A DNA stretch of 64,000 nt, taken from the NCBI RefSeq assembly GCF_024124545.1, contig NZ_JAMXSF010000007.1, forward strand, positions 222,545-286,544, in the 5' to 3' direction. Below are positions 1 to 9,481 of this stretch, in pieces (the first letter of the stretch is position 1; each line of letters opens with the position of its first letter). Below the pieces are notes generated by a model. That model was not told where the DNA came from, made no database searches, and was given only the letters and a program-made list of their open reading frames with translations. A program made the translations under genes and the position numbers. This stretch comes from Pseudoalteromonas sp. XMcav2-N. GTDB taxonomy: Bacteria; Pseudomonadota; Gammaproteobacteria; Enterobacterales; Alteromonadaceae.

Positions 1-180
1 ATCCTGAGACAAGGCCTGATAGATGTGTTGTTCGTGCGAGACCAGTGCACGTTTGAGCTTTTTGAGCACAGCAACGCGTTGCGCATAGTCGGGCGCAGGG
101 TCCCGGGCATAGGCAGATTGCAGCGCCTGAAAGTTCATGGTTAGCAAGGTATGTTCAGAAACTGTGCTCATATTGGTCAT
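1..180 (-). CDS. Aldehyde dehydrogenase, N-terminal fragment (coniferyl aldehyde dehydrogenase-like)
   Basis: Only the first 60 codons are inside the window; the gene runs off the left edge. The N-terminus contains a helical stretch with QSAYARDPAPDYAQRV followed by LKKLKRAL and HEQHIYQALSQD. This matches the start of the class 3-like aldehyde dehydrogenases annotated as coniferyl aldehyde dehydrogenase, which oxidise aldehydes to acids with NAD(P). The catalytic Cys and Glu lie outside the window, so the assignment rests on the N-terminal pattern alone. I chose the ATG at 178-180; an in-frame ATG at 169-171 is the alternative. It is divergent from the ABC1 kinase. Confidence 0.6.
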   Translation of the reverse strand, partial: MTNMSTVSEHTLLTMNFQALQSAYARDPAPDYAQRVAVLKKLKRALVSHEQHIYQALSQD

Positions 181-453
181 TGTACAGGGCCTTTTTCTGG
201 CGGTTTTTGCAAAGAGACTTATCTGATAATAACCCTCATCAGAGCAAGTGTGAATAAAAGCTCTAAAATTGGTTAAAAAAAGCCATGTTGCCTTTGTGGC
301 AATTGTATCTTTTACAAGACATCGGGCTTCAAGATGCCTTTTGCTGGTAAAGTGCTTGCAAATTTGCAGTGATATATTCTTAAGCTGTACCATCTGAACA
401 AAATGTCGGTATCGTACGTAAAAAGAGTTACACCAAGACACAGGAGTGGAAAT
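181..453. promoter_or_regulatory. Divergent intergenic region between aldehyde dehydrogenase and ABC1 kinase
   Basis: This stretch separates two genes reading outward, so both promoters should lie here. It is AT-rich. An ATG at 403 opens the downstream kinase frame, but the TTG at 454 is preceded by AGGAG at 442-446 with 7 nt spacing and is the better start. No clear operator palindrome was seen. Confidence 0.4.
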
Positions 454-1764
454 TTGAATAACAAATCGCGGCGCGTTCCATCGGGCAGGCTAAGCAGGCT
501 CGCACATTTTGGCGGTCTGGCGGGTAAAGTTGCTTCTAACGTGATGATTGCAGGTGCTAAGCAGGCATTAAGTGGTCAAAAAGCAAGCCGCTCTGAATTA
601 CTGCTACAGCCAGGCAATATCCATGCGGTAGCCGAGAAGTTATCTCACCTGCGTGGTGCGGCTATGAAATTAGGCCAGTTATTGTCTATGGATGCCGGTG
701 AGCTGTTACCTGCTGAGCTGTCTGTGTTACTTGAACGACTCCGCTCTGATGCGGCCCCGATGCCACACAAGCAATTGGTTGCAACCCTGGAAAAAGAGCT
801 GGGCCCCGACTGGCTGGATAAGTTTAGCCATATTGAGTTAAATAGTTTTGCCCGCGCGTCAATAGGTCAGGTCCATAAGGCCACTTCTGAGCAGGGCCTG
901 CCGCTGGCGATTAAAGTACAATATCCGGGTGTCGCCGACAGTATCCACAGTGATGTAGACAATGTAGTTAGCCTGATCAAGCTCTCAGGTTTGTTGCCAA
1001 AAACCCTGAACATAACGCCGCTGGTTGAAGAGGCAAAGCAGCAGCTGTTGGTGGAGACCGACTATCATCAGGAAGCAAAAGCGCTGAGTGCATTTGAGCA
1101 GGCGCTTGCGCATAACCCACATTTTAAGGTACCGAAGAGCTATCCTGCGCTGAGTTCAAAACACCTGTTAACGATGGAGTTTGTTCAGGGTGAGCCGCTT
1201 GAAGCTATGACGTCTTTACCGCAGGCAAAGCGCGACCAGTTAGCTTATCGCTTGATAGCCTTGTTTTTCACCGAACTGTTTGAGTTAAAAATGGTCCAGA
1301 CAGACCCTAATCTGGCCAATTACCAGTACAACCGTGACACAGATCAGATTGTACTGCTCGACTTTGGTGCCACCAGGACCATTTCTCCCTCACTGTGCCT
1401 GGGTTACAAAAAGCTCCTTCAGGCCGGCGCTGCGCAGAACCGACAGAAACTAAAAGAGGCCGCTTGTGAGATAGGCTATTTTTCTGATGACATTGATCCA
1501 CACTACCAAAACGCCGTGTTGTCTTTGTTTGAGCTGGCTATTTCACCGCTCAGAGCAAGCGGACCCTTTGATTTTGCCTCAAGTGGTCTGGCAAAGCAGA
1601 TCAGTGAACAGGGTAGAGCGTTGAGCACTCAGTCCCGGCAGTGGCACACCCCACCGGTAGATGCCCTGTTTATTCATCGCAAGCTGGCTGGCTTATATTT
1701 GATAGCCTCGAGACTCAAGGCGAAAGTTGATCTCAGTCCATTACTCAAGGAAATTCAGGATTAA
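454..1764 (+). CDS. ABC1/UbiB-family atypical protein kinase (AarF/ADCK type)
   Basis: A 436-aa member of the ABC1 (AarF/COQ8/UbiB) atypical kinase family. Visible family marks are the KLGQ motif (about residues 72-75), the Ala-rich stretch ARASIGQVHKA, the lysine of LAIKVQYPG (about residue 154), a QTDPNLAN catalytic-loop equivalent and DFG within LLDFGATR. Characterised relatives support ubiquinone synthesis or lipid homeostasis through ATPase activity, but this soluble form lacks the C-terminal membrane helices of UbiB, so its substrate is unknown. The usual family N-terminus (RRVPSGRLSRLA) begins just after the TTG at 454, which has a strong AGGAG site. The longer ATG start at 403 adds 17 residues that do not look like the family. 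Confidence 0.85.
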   Translation: MNNKSRRVPSGRLSRLAHFGGLAGKVASNVMIAGAKQALSGQKASRSELLLQPGNIHAVAEKLSHLRGAAMKLGQLLSMDAGELLPAELSVLLERLRSDAAPMPHKQLVATLEKELGPDWLDKFSHIELNSFARASIGQVHKATSEQGLPLAIKVQYPGVADSIHSDVDNVVSLIKLSGLLPKTLNITPLVEEAKQQLLVETDYHQEAKALSAFEQALAHNPHFKVPKSYPALSSKHLLTMEFVQGEPLEAMTSLPQAKRDQLAYRLIALFFTELFELKMVQTDPNLANYQYNRDTDQIVLLDFGATRTISPSLCLGYKKLLQAGAAQNRQKLKEAACEIGYFSDDIDPHYQNAVLSLFELAISPLRASGPFDFASSGLAKQISEQGRALSTQSRQWHTPPVDALFIHRKLAGLYLIASRLKAKVDLSPLLKEIQD

Positions 1765-2076
1765 CCGTATTTTAATTAAACTGTAATCGCAAACTGGAAG
1801 GTAAAAATTAACCACTCAGCTTATGGTTGGATAAAGTATTGTACCGATAATAGATCCAAGCGTGCAACGCATTTTGCCTGTCACACAGGGACAGGTGCAC
1901 TTGATTATGCTGATGAAACAGCTGACTGGCAGGCTTGTCTTCCAAAGAGTGTGACTACTAAACGGGTATGAACCTTCGCACTGTGAGCGTGTAAAAAAGC
2001 GCGGTTGCTATTTCACGTTCCTTTCACACCTGAGGGCGCATGCTGGGTCCACGATTAATGATTCAAGGATTCAGGC
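1765..2076. other. Intergenic region upstream of the ABC exporter module
   Basis: About 310 bases with no convincing gene. It presumably holds the promoter for the ABC ATPase at 2077. I see no strong terminator after the kinase gene and no obvious operator; short imperfect repeats such as cacacagggacaggtg are present but not convincing. Confidence 0.4.
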
Positions 2077-2739
2077 ATGGCTCTGTCACTCGAGGTCAGC
2101 GACCTAACCCACACCATACAGTTACATAATGGTACTCAGCTACCACTGATCAATGCATTGTCACTGCGCGTTGAAGCCGCAGAGCATATTGCTATTGTTG
2201 GTGCTTCCGGATGCGGCAAATCAACTTTGTTGTCCTTGCTTGCCGGTCTGGAAGCAACGCAATCGGGCCACGTATGCTACCGCTTTGAAAATCAGACTTT
2301 TAAAGCCTCCGAGATACTGTCCCAGTGTGGCTTTGTGTTCCAGCAATTTCATTTGTTGCCTGAGCTAAATGCCCTCGATAATGTCGCATTACCGCTACAG
2401 CTAAGAGGCCATAAAGATGCCACCAAGCAGGCCGCTCATTGGCTAACGCAGATGGGCCTGGCAAAGCGGCAGGATCAGGGGGTGACTCAGTTAAGCGGGG
2501 GAGAACAGCAAAGGGTTGCGATTGCCCGCGCTCTGTGTGTCCAGCCGCGAATACTATTTGCAGACGAGCCAACCGGCAATCTGGATGAGACAACCGCAGA
2601 ACAGGTGATCACGCTCATGCTGGCAGGCGCCAGGCAAAGCGGCGCGTCATTAATTTTAGTGACGCATGATATGGCTCTGGCAAGGCGAATGGACAGAGCT
2701 TATCGTCTCAGCCACGGGAGGCTGACACCATGTCACTAG
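2077..2739 (+). CDS. ABC transporter ATP-binding protein, LolD/MacB-like
   Basis: A 220-aa ATPase subunit that should power the adjacent permease at the inner membrane. It has a complete set of nucleotide-binding motifs: Walker [10 protein letters not shown] (about residues 42-50), Q-loop [10 protein letters not shown], signature [15 protein letters not shown], Walker [13 protein letters not shown] and H-loop VTHD. The EPTGNLD form and the small size are typical of the LolD/MacB/YbbA (type VII) group, which drives mechanotransmission or lipoprotein/peptide extrusion rather than import. It overlaps the permease start by 10 bases, so the two are probably translationally coupled. The substrate cannot be read from the sequence. 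Confidence 0.9.
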   Translation: MALSLEVSDLTHTIQLHNGTQLPLINALSLRVEAAEHIAIVGASGCGKSTLLSLLAGLEATQSGHVCYRFENQTFKASEILSQCGFVFQQFHLLPELNALDNVALPLQLRGHKDATKQAAHWLTQMGLAKRQDQGVTQLSGGEQQRVAIARALCVQPRILFADEPTGNLDETTAEQVITLMLAGARQSGASLILVTHDMALARRMDRAYRLSHGRLTPCH

Positions 2740-5261
2740 CACAGACGATGACATCTGATCCCGCTGTTCGCAACCAGGCAATGTCGCCGATACATGCGCT
2801 CAGGGTGTTCAACACCTTGCTCTGGAGGCAGATTGTACAAGGTAAATACTGGCTAACGCTCGCTGCCCTGTGTGTTTTATTTGTTTATTTGCTACTCAGC
2901 AGCTTACTGGGACAGGGCGTCGAGCGGTTTTTAGCGCAAAATCTGCAATCGACGCTCGGTGCAGACACGCAGGTGACAGTAAGGCGGTCTTGGCAAAAGG
3001 CGGAGCTGGACTGGATAACAACACATGCGACTAAATACAGTATGCAGTCTCAGTACCGTGTGACGCTCAGCAATCACGCTCAGCATCAGAGCGCCATTCT
3101 AAAGGCCGTGGATAGCAGCTATCCGATTCAGGGAGACATTCATATCAGTGATAGTAAAGGGCTTGATGCGCGGCTTATGCAGCAAGGCCCGGGACTGGGG
3201 GAAATCTGGCTTGAGCCAAGGTTAGCAGCAGCTCTGGCGGTAGAGCTGGGAGATTCGCTTGAACTAAACGGCGTGCCGCTGCGTGTTTCTGCTCTACTGC
3301 TGCTTGAACCTGACAGGATCCTTGAGGGCCTTGGCAGTGATATGCGTGCTATGGTGTCTCAGTTAAGTCTGCCCGATGGCGAACTGACGCCGCATCTAAG
3401 CAGAGCACTGATGCTGCATGACAACGGGCTGCAAGCTGCCATCAGGCAATTTCAGTCTAGCGCACCTAGCGTGCAGGTGATCAGTAAATCTCTCAACAAT
3501 TATCCGCTTGCCAAAGTCTGGGAGCGGGTTCAGAACTTTCTTGGGTTACTCAGTTTGCTTATTGTGCTTTTGACCGTGTTGATCCTGTGGCTATGCAGCC
3601 AGGTACAGATCCAGCCACTCAAAAAAAGCGTCTCTGTACTGCTGGCCTGTGGTATGGAGCGTCGTATGTTGCCTGCTTTAGCAATCAGTGCTGGTGCAAT
3701 CATTCTTATACTCAGTGTGGTCCCCGCACTCTTGCTCGCCTTGCTGGCAAGCTATGGTGTGAGCCATCTGGCGCAACTTTATGTTGATGGGTTCGCGCTG
3801 AACTGGCATTGGCAAGATCTGCTTAGTGCCCTTGCATTGGCGACCGCCGTGTACTTTTTCATAGCACTGCCTATGTGGCTGGTGTTGCTCAGAGGTGATA
3901 TTCGTTCACTGATTGAACAGTGCACTGAGGAAAAGCATATGCGCTGGTTAGCGGTGTGCAGCCCGGCAGGACTGCTGGTTGCACTGATCCTGATTTATAC
4001 CGACAACTGGCTACTCAGTGGCATGCTGTTGGGTGGATTGGGTTTGTGTGTGGTATTGGTCTTGTTTGTCACCTGGCTGGTGCTGAAATTCAGTGGCTAT
4101 CTGATGCCAAAACGTTGGGTATTGGCGCATTTTAGCATGTTGCTGTTACGCAAGCGGATGTCGGTCAAGTTGGTACAAATCACGGCGCTAGGCCTAAGTG
4201 TGACTTTATTACTGCTGTGTATCAATATGGGCCGGGATGTGACCAATATGCTGGAGCTCTACCTTTATCAGAATCAGGGCAATGTGTTTGTCAGTCGTGC
4301 CAATGAGGAACAAAAAACAGCGCTCGAAGCGTTTGTTGATCGGTATCAGGGTAGTATCAAAGAAATGCAGCCCTTTCAGCTGGCTCAGGTGACCCACTTT
4401 AACGACGTTGCGGTGGCTGAACGAGATGTGCAGCCCAGTGATACACAGCGCCGTCTGGAACAGCCAATCAATTTGCACTGGCATGCAGATATGCCTGAAA
4501 ACATCACTCTGACAGAGGGAAGCTGGGATACGACCCCTTCACAGGCGAGTGTTTCTGTTGATCATGAGGTATTCATTGAGTTGGCACTGTCGCTTGATGA
4601 CACTGTCCATTTCGATGTCGCTGGTGAGCGGGTTTCAGCCACAATTAACTCTGTGCATCAATTTAAACCAGGTGGAAGCTCGGTGACCTTTTGGTTTGTC
4701 TTGCAACAAAGCAGAGCACCTCTGTCGAGTGGGCCTGTTTATCATATGGGTAGCATTGAGCTCAATACTGCGGGCACTTCGGCGATTGGGGAGTTATGGC
4801 GTGAACATCCCCAGCTCCGTCTTGTCACACTGGATGCGTTACTGGGTAAAATACGCAGTCAGGTCAGGGCACTGATTGCACTGGTCATGAGTTACAGCGT
4901 GTTTATTGCCTTACTTAGTAATCTTCTGATGGTAGCGGCCATTCGGACTCATATGGAAAAAGATAAGACCCGTAACGGATTGTTATTGAGCTTTGGCTTA
5001 ACACCTGGCCAGGGCTTTCGGATCCTTTTGATTGAGTGGCTAACGGTCACTTTGATCCCCACCTTGTGTGCTGTTGCAGCGATATACAGTTTTGTTGATG
5101 CATTTTATCGGCAGAATCTGGCGATGTCCTATCAGGGCAGTATATTGATGATGCTGGTGGAAGCGCTCTCCATCGCACTGGCCATTGCTGCCAGCGGTAT
5201 CTTGCTTAGTCGCAAACAACTATGCCGCAGTCCCATTGGATTACTCAAAGAAGGACAATGA
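2730..5261 (+). CDS. Large FtsX/YbbP-type ABC permease
   Basis: An 843-aa inner-membrane permease. One TM helix near residues 40-60 is followed by a roughly 200-residue periplasmic domain, then a block of hydrophobic helices (about 260-460) and, after a second periplasmic domain, three C-terminal helices (about 710-830). This doubled FtsX-domain layout is that of YbbP-like type VII ABC permeases, which pair with YbbA/LolD-like ATPases. It overlaps the ATPase gene upstream by 10 bases. Its stop TGA shares bases with an ATG of the next gene (ATGA at 5258-5261). An alternative start is the ATG at 2748. Cargo is unknown; the partner secreted FG-GAP protein is the best clue. Confidence 0.85.
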   Translation: MSLAQTMTSDPAVRNQAMSPIHALRVFNTLLWRQIVQGKYWLTLAALCVLFVYLLLSSLLGQGVERFLAQNLQSTLGADTQVTVRRSWQKAELDWITTHATKYSMQSQYRVTLSNHAQHQSAILKAVDSSYPIQGDIHISDSKGLDARLMQQGPGLGEIWLEPRLAAALAVELGDSLELNGVPLRVSALLLLEPDRILEGLGSDMRAMVSQLSLPDGELTPHLSRALMLHDNGLQAAIRQFQSSAPSVQVISKSLNNYPLAKVWERVQNFLGLLSLLIVLLTVLILWLCSQVQIQPLKKSVSVLLACGMERRMLPALAISAGAIILILSVVPALLLALLASYGVSHLAQLYVDGFALNWHWQDLLSALALATAVYFFIALPMWLVLLRGDIRSLIEQCTEEKHMRWLAVCSPAGLLVALILIYTDNWLLSGMLLGGLGLCVVLVLFVTWLVLKFSGYLMPKRWVLAHFSMLLLRKRMSVKLVQITALGLSVTLLLLCINMGRDVTNMLELYLYQNQGNVFVSRANEEQKTALEAFVDRYQGSIKEMQPFQLAQVTHFNDVAVAERDVQPSDTQRRLEQPINLHWHADMPENITLTEGSWDTTPSQASVSVDHEVFIELALSLDDTVHFDVAGERVSATINSVHQFKPGGSSVTFWFVLQQSRAPLSSGPVYHMGSIELNTAGTSAIGELWREHPQLRLVTLDALLGKIRSQVRALIALVMSYSVFIALLSNLLMVAAIRTHMEKDKTRNGLLLSFGLTPGQGFRILLIEWLTVTLIPTLCAVAAIYSFVDAFYRQNLAMSYQGSILMMLVEALSIALAIAASGILLSRKQLCRSPIGLLKEGQ

Positions 5262-5263
5262 AA

Positions 5264-6652
5264 ATGAATTTACCACTTTGGTTCTACTGGTTGTTGTTAT
5301 TGCTTGCAGGTGCTCTGGGGTTCCCATGCCAGGCACAGGCACACATGCTGGGTAGTGCACTGCCGTTGCAGTGGCAGCAGGGAGAGTCTCGGCATTTGTG
5401 GGTAGCAGGGGAAGCGGGTGATGTTGAAGCCTATCAATATGACAAAGCAGGCTACCAGTTTGTGAAAACACTCAGGACATCCGATGTTAGCGCTGTGGCG
5501 ATGGACTTAGCGGTACTGGCCGGTGAATCTGCCCCTGTCCCTGTGGTGCTGGCAGAAGATGGCATCTATCGATATACAAAAAACGGCATAACGCCGCTTG
5601 TAAAAGCACCGCATTTATATCAGCAAAGTCCTCACTGGTTGCTGAGTACGCTGCGAGATATTCGTTTCAGTATGGATCTGGATGAAAACGGCCTGAGTGA
5701 TTTTATCCTGCCGCATTTTGGTCAGTTAACTTTGTTACTACAACAACAGGATGGCCGTTTTCAGCGGCAGCAGGTGAAGCTTGATCACACCTACGCCCTG
5801 AGTACACATCAGTCAGAAAACTACGCGCTGACGATTTCGTTGCCAGGGCATTTTGCCCTACTGGATATCAATCAGGATAAGCTGGCGGATCTGACGTTTG
5901 CCATCGATGAACAAATATTTGCGCTCAGGCGCACTGAGACCGGATTTTCGGACAGTTTACTGAGCTGGTCATTTGCTACTGCAGATGAAGATAAATCTCG
6001 TCAGTTTGGCGCTCTGGTGGATGCCACCGGCGACGGGGTTATCGATTTACTCGTAAAAGAGTCGGGCGAAGGAGATCCCCACCGGATGCTGATATTGCCT
6101 GGGCTTTTTAATCCGGCAACCCGAGTTTGGCAAGTCTCAGATACAACCTCCACGATGTTAAAGATGGACGATGAGCTACTTCACTTTGGGTATGGAGATT
6201 TCAATGGTGACGGGCGTACAGATCTATATAGTGTCAGTGCATCGGTGGGACTTGGCAGTGTGTTGTCTCTGATGTCCAATAGAACGCTTGAGTTAGACTT
6301 TGCGCTTTATTTACAAGGATATTACGGGCAGTTTAAACGACAGCGCCGTGCCAATAAAACACTGCATATGGCATTGGACTTACAACAAATGTCACAAGAT
6401 TGGTTATTCAGCGTGACCGATATCAACGGTGATGGGCTCAGTGACTTAATTTTCTTCGATGATGACCAAAAACTCATGCTCTCACTGGGTGAGCGTAAAA
6501 ATGGTTTGTCACGGCGCAGCCAGCCACTGGCGCTACCAGTCAAAGGTAAACCACGAAAAGTCGTTTTACTCAATAGCACCGACAAGACATCGGTCTGGTT
6601 TTTACAGCGTAATGAACAGCGCGAGAAAGTTTATATCAAATACCAACTTTAA
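5264..6652 (+). CDS. Secreted FG-GAP/VCBS-repeat protein of the ABC module
   Basis: About 462 aa with a Sec signal peptide (MNLPLWFYWLLLLLAGALG then a small-residue cleavage region near CQAQA). The mature part contains repeated Asp-rich calcium-loop motifs, DENGLSDF, DINQDKLADL, DATGDGVIDL, DFNGDGRTDL and DINGDGLSDL. These are typical of FG-GAP/VCBS beta-propeller repeats, so a calcium-binding extracytoplasmic propeller is expected. The ATG at 5258 overlaps the permease stop, but the AAGGA at 5251-5255 is spaced better for the ATG at 5264. Tight coupling to the ATPase and permease suggests the three proteins act together, perhaps as a periplasmic partner or cargo. The function is not known. 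Confidence 0.75.
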   Translation: MNLPLWFYWLLLLLAGALGFPCQAQAHMLGSALPLQWQQGESRHLWVAGEAGDVEAYQYDKAGYQFVKTLRTSDVSAVAMDLAVLAGESAPVPVVLAEDGIYRYTKNGITPLVKAPHLYQQSPHWLLSTLRDIRFSMDLDENGLSDFILPHFGQLTLLLQQQDGRFQRQQVKLDHTYALSTHQSENYALTISLPGHFALLDINQDKLADLTFAIDEQIFALRRTETGFSDSLLSWSFATADEDKSRQFGALVDATGDGVIDLLVKESGEGDPHRMLILPGLFNPATRVWQVSDTTSTMLKMDDELLHFGYGDFNGDGRTDLYSVSASVGLGSVLSLMSNRTLELDFALYLQGYYGQFKRQRRANKTLHMALDLQQMSQDWLFSVTDINGDGLSDLIFFDDDQKLMLSLGERKNGLSRRSQPLALPVKGKPRKVVLLNSTDKTSVWFLQRNEQREKVYIKYQL

Positions 6653-6827
6653 AACGGTAAATACCACAATAAGGCACACTTGCTGACAGTTAGCTACAGA
6701 GTTGAACAACCTTAGCTAAGCATTCTACAGAATTGTGCACCTCGTTCATTTAGCCTTAAGTCTCCTCATTAGGACCAGCCTGAATTAGCCGGGCTGGAAG
6801 ACAATTAAAATGGTAAAGGACGAAGGT

Positions 6828-9434
6828 ATGTTTAATTTGATGGGTAATAAGGTGACAGGATGGATGCCACTGAGTCTGGTAAGTGCGGCGTTACTGTTGG
6901 CCGGGTGTGGTAACAGCAATGATGATCATGCGCTTACTAAGCACAAGGGCATCTGGGTGCAACAGGGCACGGGTAACTTGTGGCAGTTTGATAGCGACAA
7001 TTTACGGCGTTTTCAGTATAACCGTTTTGGATGTGTGCTGATTGAGACACACCCCTACAAAGCGCTGGATGACCTCGATGAGTATATTAAAAGCGATAAA
7101 AGTACGCTGACGCTTACCACCCATGCGACCAATGACTGGGTGTTTACAAAACAAACTGACATGCGTGAGCAATGTAAACCCAAACAGCGTCTCAGCGGTG
7201 ATGATCCGGTGGCAAACTTTGAGTACTTCTGGCACACATTCAACGACTATTATGCGTTTTTTGAGCTCAGAGACATTGACTGGCAGGCAGCCTATACGGC
7301 GTACCGGCCACAGATCAGTGCCGACACATCACCAGAACAGCTTGCGAACGTGTTTGAGGCCATGCTTGAAGATTTTGACGACACGCATGTGTCACTCACA
7401 GATGACAAGCGTTTTGAGATCTCAGGTGAAGGTGGCACTGAGTTGTATGAAGATTTAGCCTGGCTTATGCAGCAACGTCATGGCGATGAGTGGGAAGATC
7501 ATATCGACGAAGCTTATGACGGACAGCTGAGTGCATTTGCCAGAATGACTGGCTTGTATCTTCTGGATAAAAAGCTGACCCGATACAAAGACAGTAATGC
7601 GCTGGGGTGGGGCAAACTGGAAGGCAATTTAGGTTATATTCGGATAGACCGTGAGGCTGCAATGCTGGCGAACGAAGAGACTGAGGTTGATGAGTTCTTT
7701 GCGGTTATTCCGCATGCAAAGCAAGATATCGAAGATACCCGCACTTTAATGGCCGAAGTGATGAAAGACTTGGCTGACAGCGATGGGATCATCATTGATC
7801 TGCGAGTAAATGATGGCGGATTTGATGGTGTGTCATTGGAAATTGCGCGATTCTTTAATGACAAAGCACAGACGGTGGCATACAAGCAGATCCTTAATGC
7901 CGATTATCAGCAAGATAAGCAGGCGTTAACGCTCAAAGCGGCGCCCGACCAGGCTTATACTAAACCTGTGTACGTGCTGACCGGCGAGCTGGCATACAGC
8001 GCAGGTGAAGTGCTGACTCAAACCCTCAAATCCCTGCCACATGTGACTTTGATCGGCGGTGCGACTAATGGAGCTGTGTCAGATGCACTGGACTTTAAGC
8101 TCCCCAATGGCTGGACGGGTTCATTGAGCCATCAAACCTATTCAGACCTTAACAACCAGGTGCTCGAAGTCACGGGTGTGACGCCTGATATCTCTGTACC
8201 CGTTTATGCGACAAAAGAAGTCGAATGGATGTCTGATAACGTGCTTGATTATGCAATGCAAACCTCGGGTGTGGCACCGAGTCGCGGCTTTGACTTTACC
8301 GGCGTAGACCAGACCTTCACTCAGAGCCTTACTGAGATGGACATTCCGGGTGTGGCTGTGGCTGTGATTAAAGATGGCCAGGTCATTTTCGAGAAGGGTT
8401 ATGGTGTGTCGAACCTTGAGACCAATCAACCCATGACAGCCCATGCACCAATGAATGTTGGTTCAACCAGTAAAGCGGTAATGGGAACTGGCTTGATGCA
8501 GTTGATAGAGCAAGGTCAACTCAATTTGGACACTCCGCTGTCTCAAATGAATTTGCCGTTTGAGGTAGGCCATCCAAACTCAGAGCGCGATATCACGCTG
8601 AGACATTTGGTGACACATACCTCAGGCATCCGGGATACGTCGCAATACAACTGCAGCTACTATATTCACGGTACCAACTTGTCTTTATATGCTCAGGGAG
8701 GTCATGAAAGTTGTGAAGAGACTACACTGACAGATTCGACAGAGTTCTATCAGGCTTATTTATTACCTGATGGTCAGTATTATAGTGAGGATGTATATAT
8801 AGGTGAAGGCAGTGTACCAGCAGGTAGTATTCATAATTACAGCAATGTGGGCGCTGGCCTGGCGGGGTATGCCGTTGAGAAGCTACTCAATATCAGTTTG
8901 GTAGAGCATATGCAGCAGAACCTGTTTGCCCCGCTGGGAATGAATAATACCCACTGGGACTATACACAGTTGTCAGAAGAAAACCCAAAATCACCTCAAT
9001 ACACCATAGATAACGAAGGTGTTGCGCATTATGTGCCTGAATTCAGTTACCCGACGTTTTTCGACGGAGACCTGAATTCCACCGCGCACGATCTGGCTCG
9101 TTTCTTAATTGCCATCAGTCAGGGAGGCACACTGGACAATGCCAGCGTATTGAGTGAGCAAAGTATTGCGACTATGCTGTCTGTGCAAACCGATGTGCCC
9201 ACCTACTGGATGGACACACAAGGGCTGTTCTGGTTCTGGCAAGGCCCATTTGTGGGTCATGACGGCGGAGATCCTGGCACCCATACCATTATGAGCTACA
9301 ACCCCTACACGAAGACGGGCATAGTTGCGCTTACCAATGCGGAGGATGGTACCTTGGGCAATGGGTCAAACATGCAGCGTTTACAAACACACCTGGCTGC
9401 ATTCTATCGTGCCGGTGTGGCGCATCAGGATTAA
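6828..9434 (+). CDS. Lipoprotein fusion of S41-type protease and beta-lactamase-type serine hydrolase
   Basis: An 868-aa predicted lipoprotein (lipobox LLLAGC). The N-terminal half resembles S41 (tail-specific/C-terminal processing) peptidases: GYIRIDREAAM, IIIDLRVNDGG, and LAYSAGE carrying the probable nucleophile Ser391. The C-terminal half is a class C beta-lactamase/DD-peptidase-like domain with STSK (Ser546, Lys549), YSN (Tyr671) and HDGGDPG near the end. The family fold suggests peptide or ester hydrolysis at the cell envelope. I chose the ATG at 6828 because AAAGGA at 6815-6820 is ideally spaced; the ATG at 6810 lacks a site. Having both serine hydrolases in one chain is unusual. Substrates are unknown. 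Confidence 0.8.
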   Translation: MFNLMGNKVTGWMPLSLVSAALLLAGCGNSNDDHALTKHKGIWVQQGTGNLWQFDSDNLRRFQYNRFGCVLIETHPYKALDDLDEYIKSDKSTLTLTTHATNDWVFTKQTDMREQCKPKQRLSGDDPVANFEYFWHTFNDYYAFFELRDIDWQAAYTAYRPQISADTSPEQLANVFEAMLEDFDDTHVSLTDDKRFEISGEGGTELYEDLAWLMQQRHGDEWEDHIDEAYDGQLSAFARMTGLYLLDKKLTRYKDSNALGWGKLEGNLGYIRIDREAAMLANEETEVDEFFAVIPHAKQDIEDTRTLMAEVMKDLADSDGIIIDLRVNDGGFDGVSLEIARFFNDKAQTVAYKQILNADYQQDKQALTLKAAPDQAYTKPVYVLTGELAYSAGEVLTQTLKSLPHVTLIGGATNGAVSDALDFKLPNGWTGSLSHQTYSDLNNQVLEVTGVTPDISVPVYATKEVEWMSDNVLDYAMQTSGVAPSRGFDFTGVDQTFTQSLTEMDIPGVAVAVIKDGQVIFEKGYGVSNLETNQPMTAHAPMNVGSTSKAVMGTGLMQLIEQGQLNLDTPLSQMNLPFEVGHPNSERDITLRHLVTHTSGIRDTSQYNCSYYIHGTNLSLYAQGGHESCEETTLTDSTEFYQAYLLPDGQYYSEDVYIGEGSVPAGSIHNYSNVGAGLAGYAVEKLLNISLVEHMQQNLFAPLGMNNTHWDYTQLSEENPKSPQYTIDNEGVAHYVPEFSYPTFFDGDLNSTAHDLARFLIAISQGGTLDNASVLSEQSIATMLSVQTDVPTYWMDTQGLFWFWQGPFVGHDGGDPGTHTIMSYNPYTKTGIVALTNAEDGTLGNGSNMQRLQTHLAAFYRAGVAHQD

Positions 9435-9456
9435 CTTATCCTTGCGATAAAGTATC

Positions 9457-9480
9457 AGGAGGGCTTATGCCCTCCTTTTT
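9457..9480 (+). terminator. Rho-independent terminator between convergent genes
   Basis: A perfect 8-bp stem AGGAGGGC / GCCCTCCT around a TTAT loop is followed by TTTTT. It lies just after the S41-hydrolase gene and just before the end of the convergent lipoprotein gene. Confidence 0.85.
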
Positions 9481-9481
9481 G

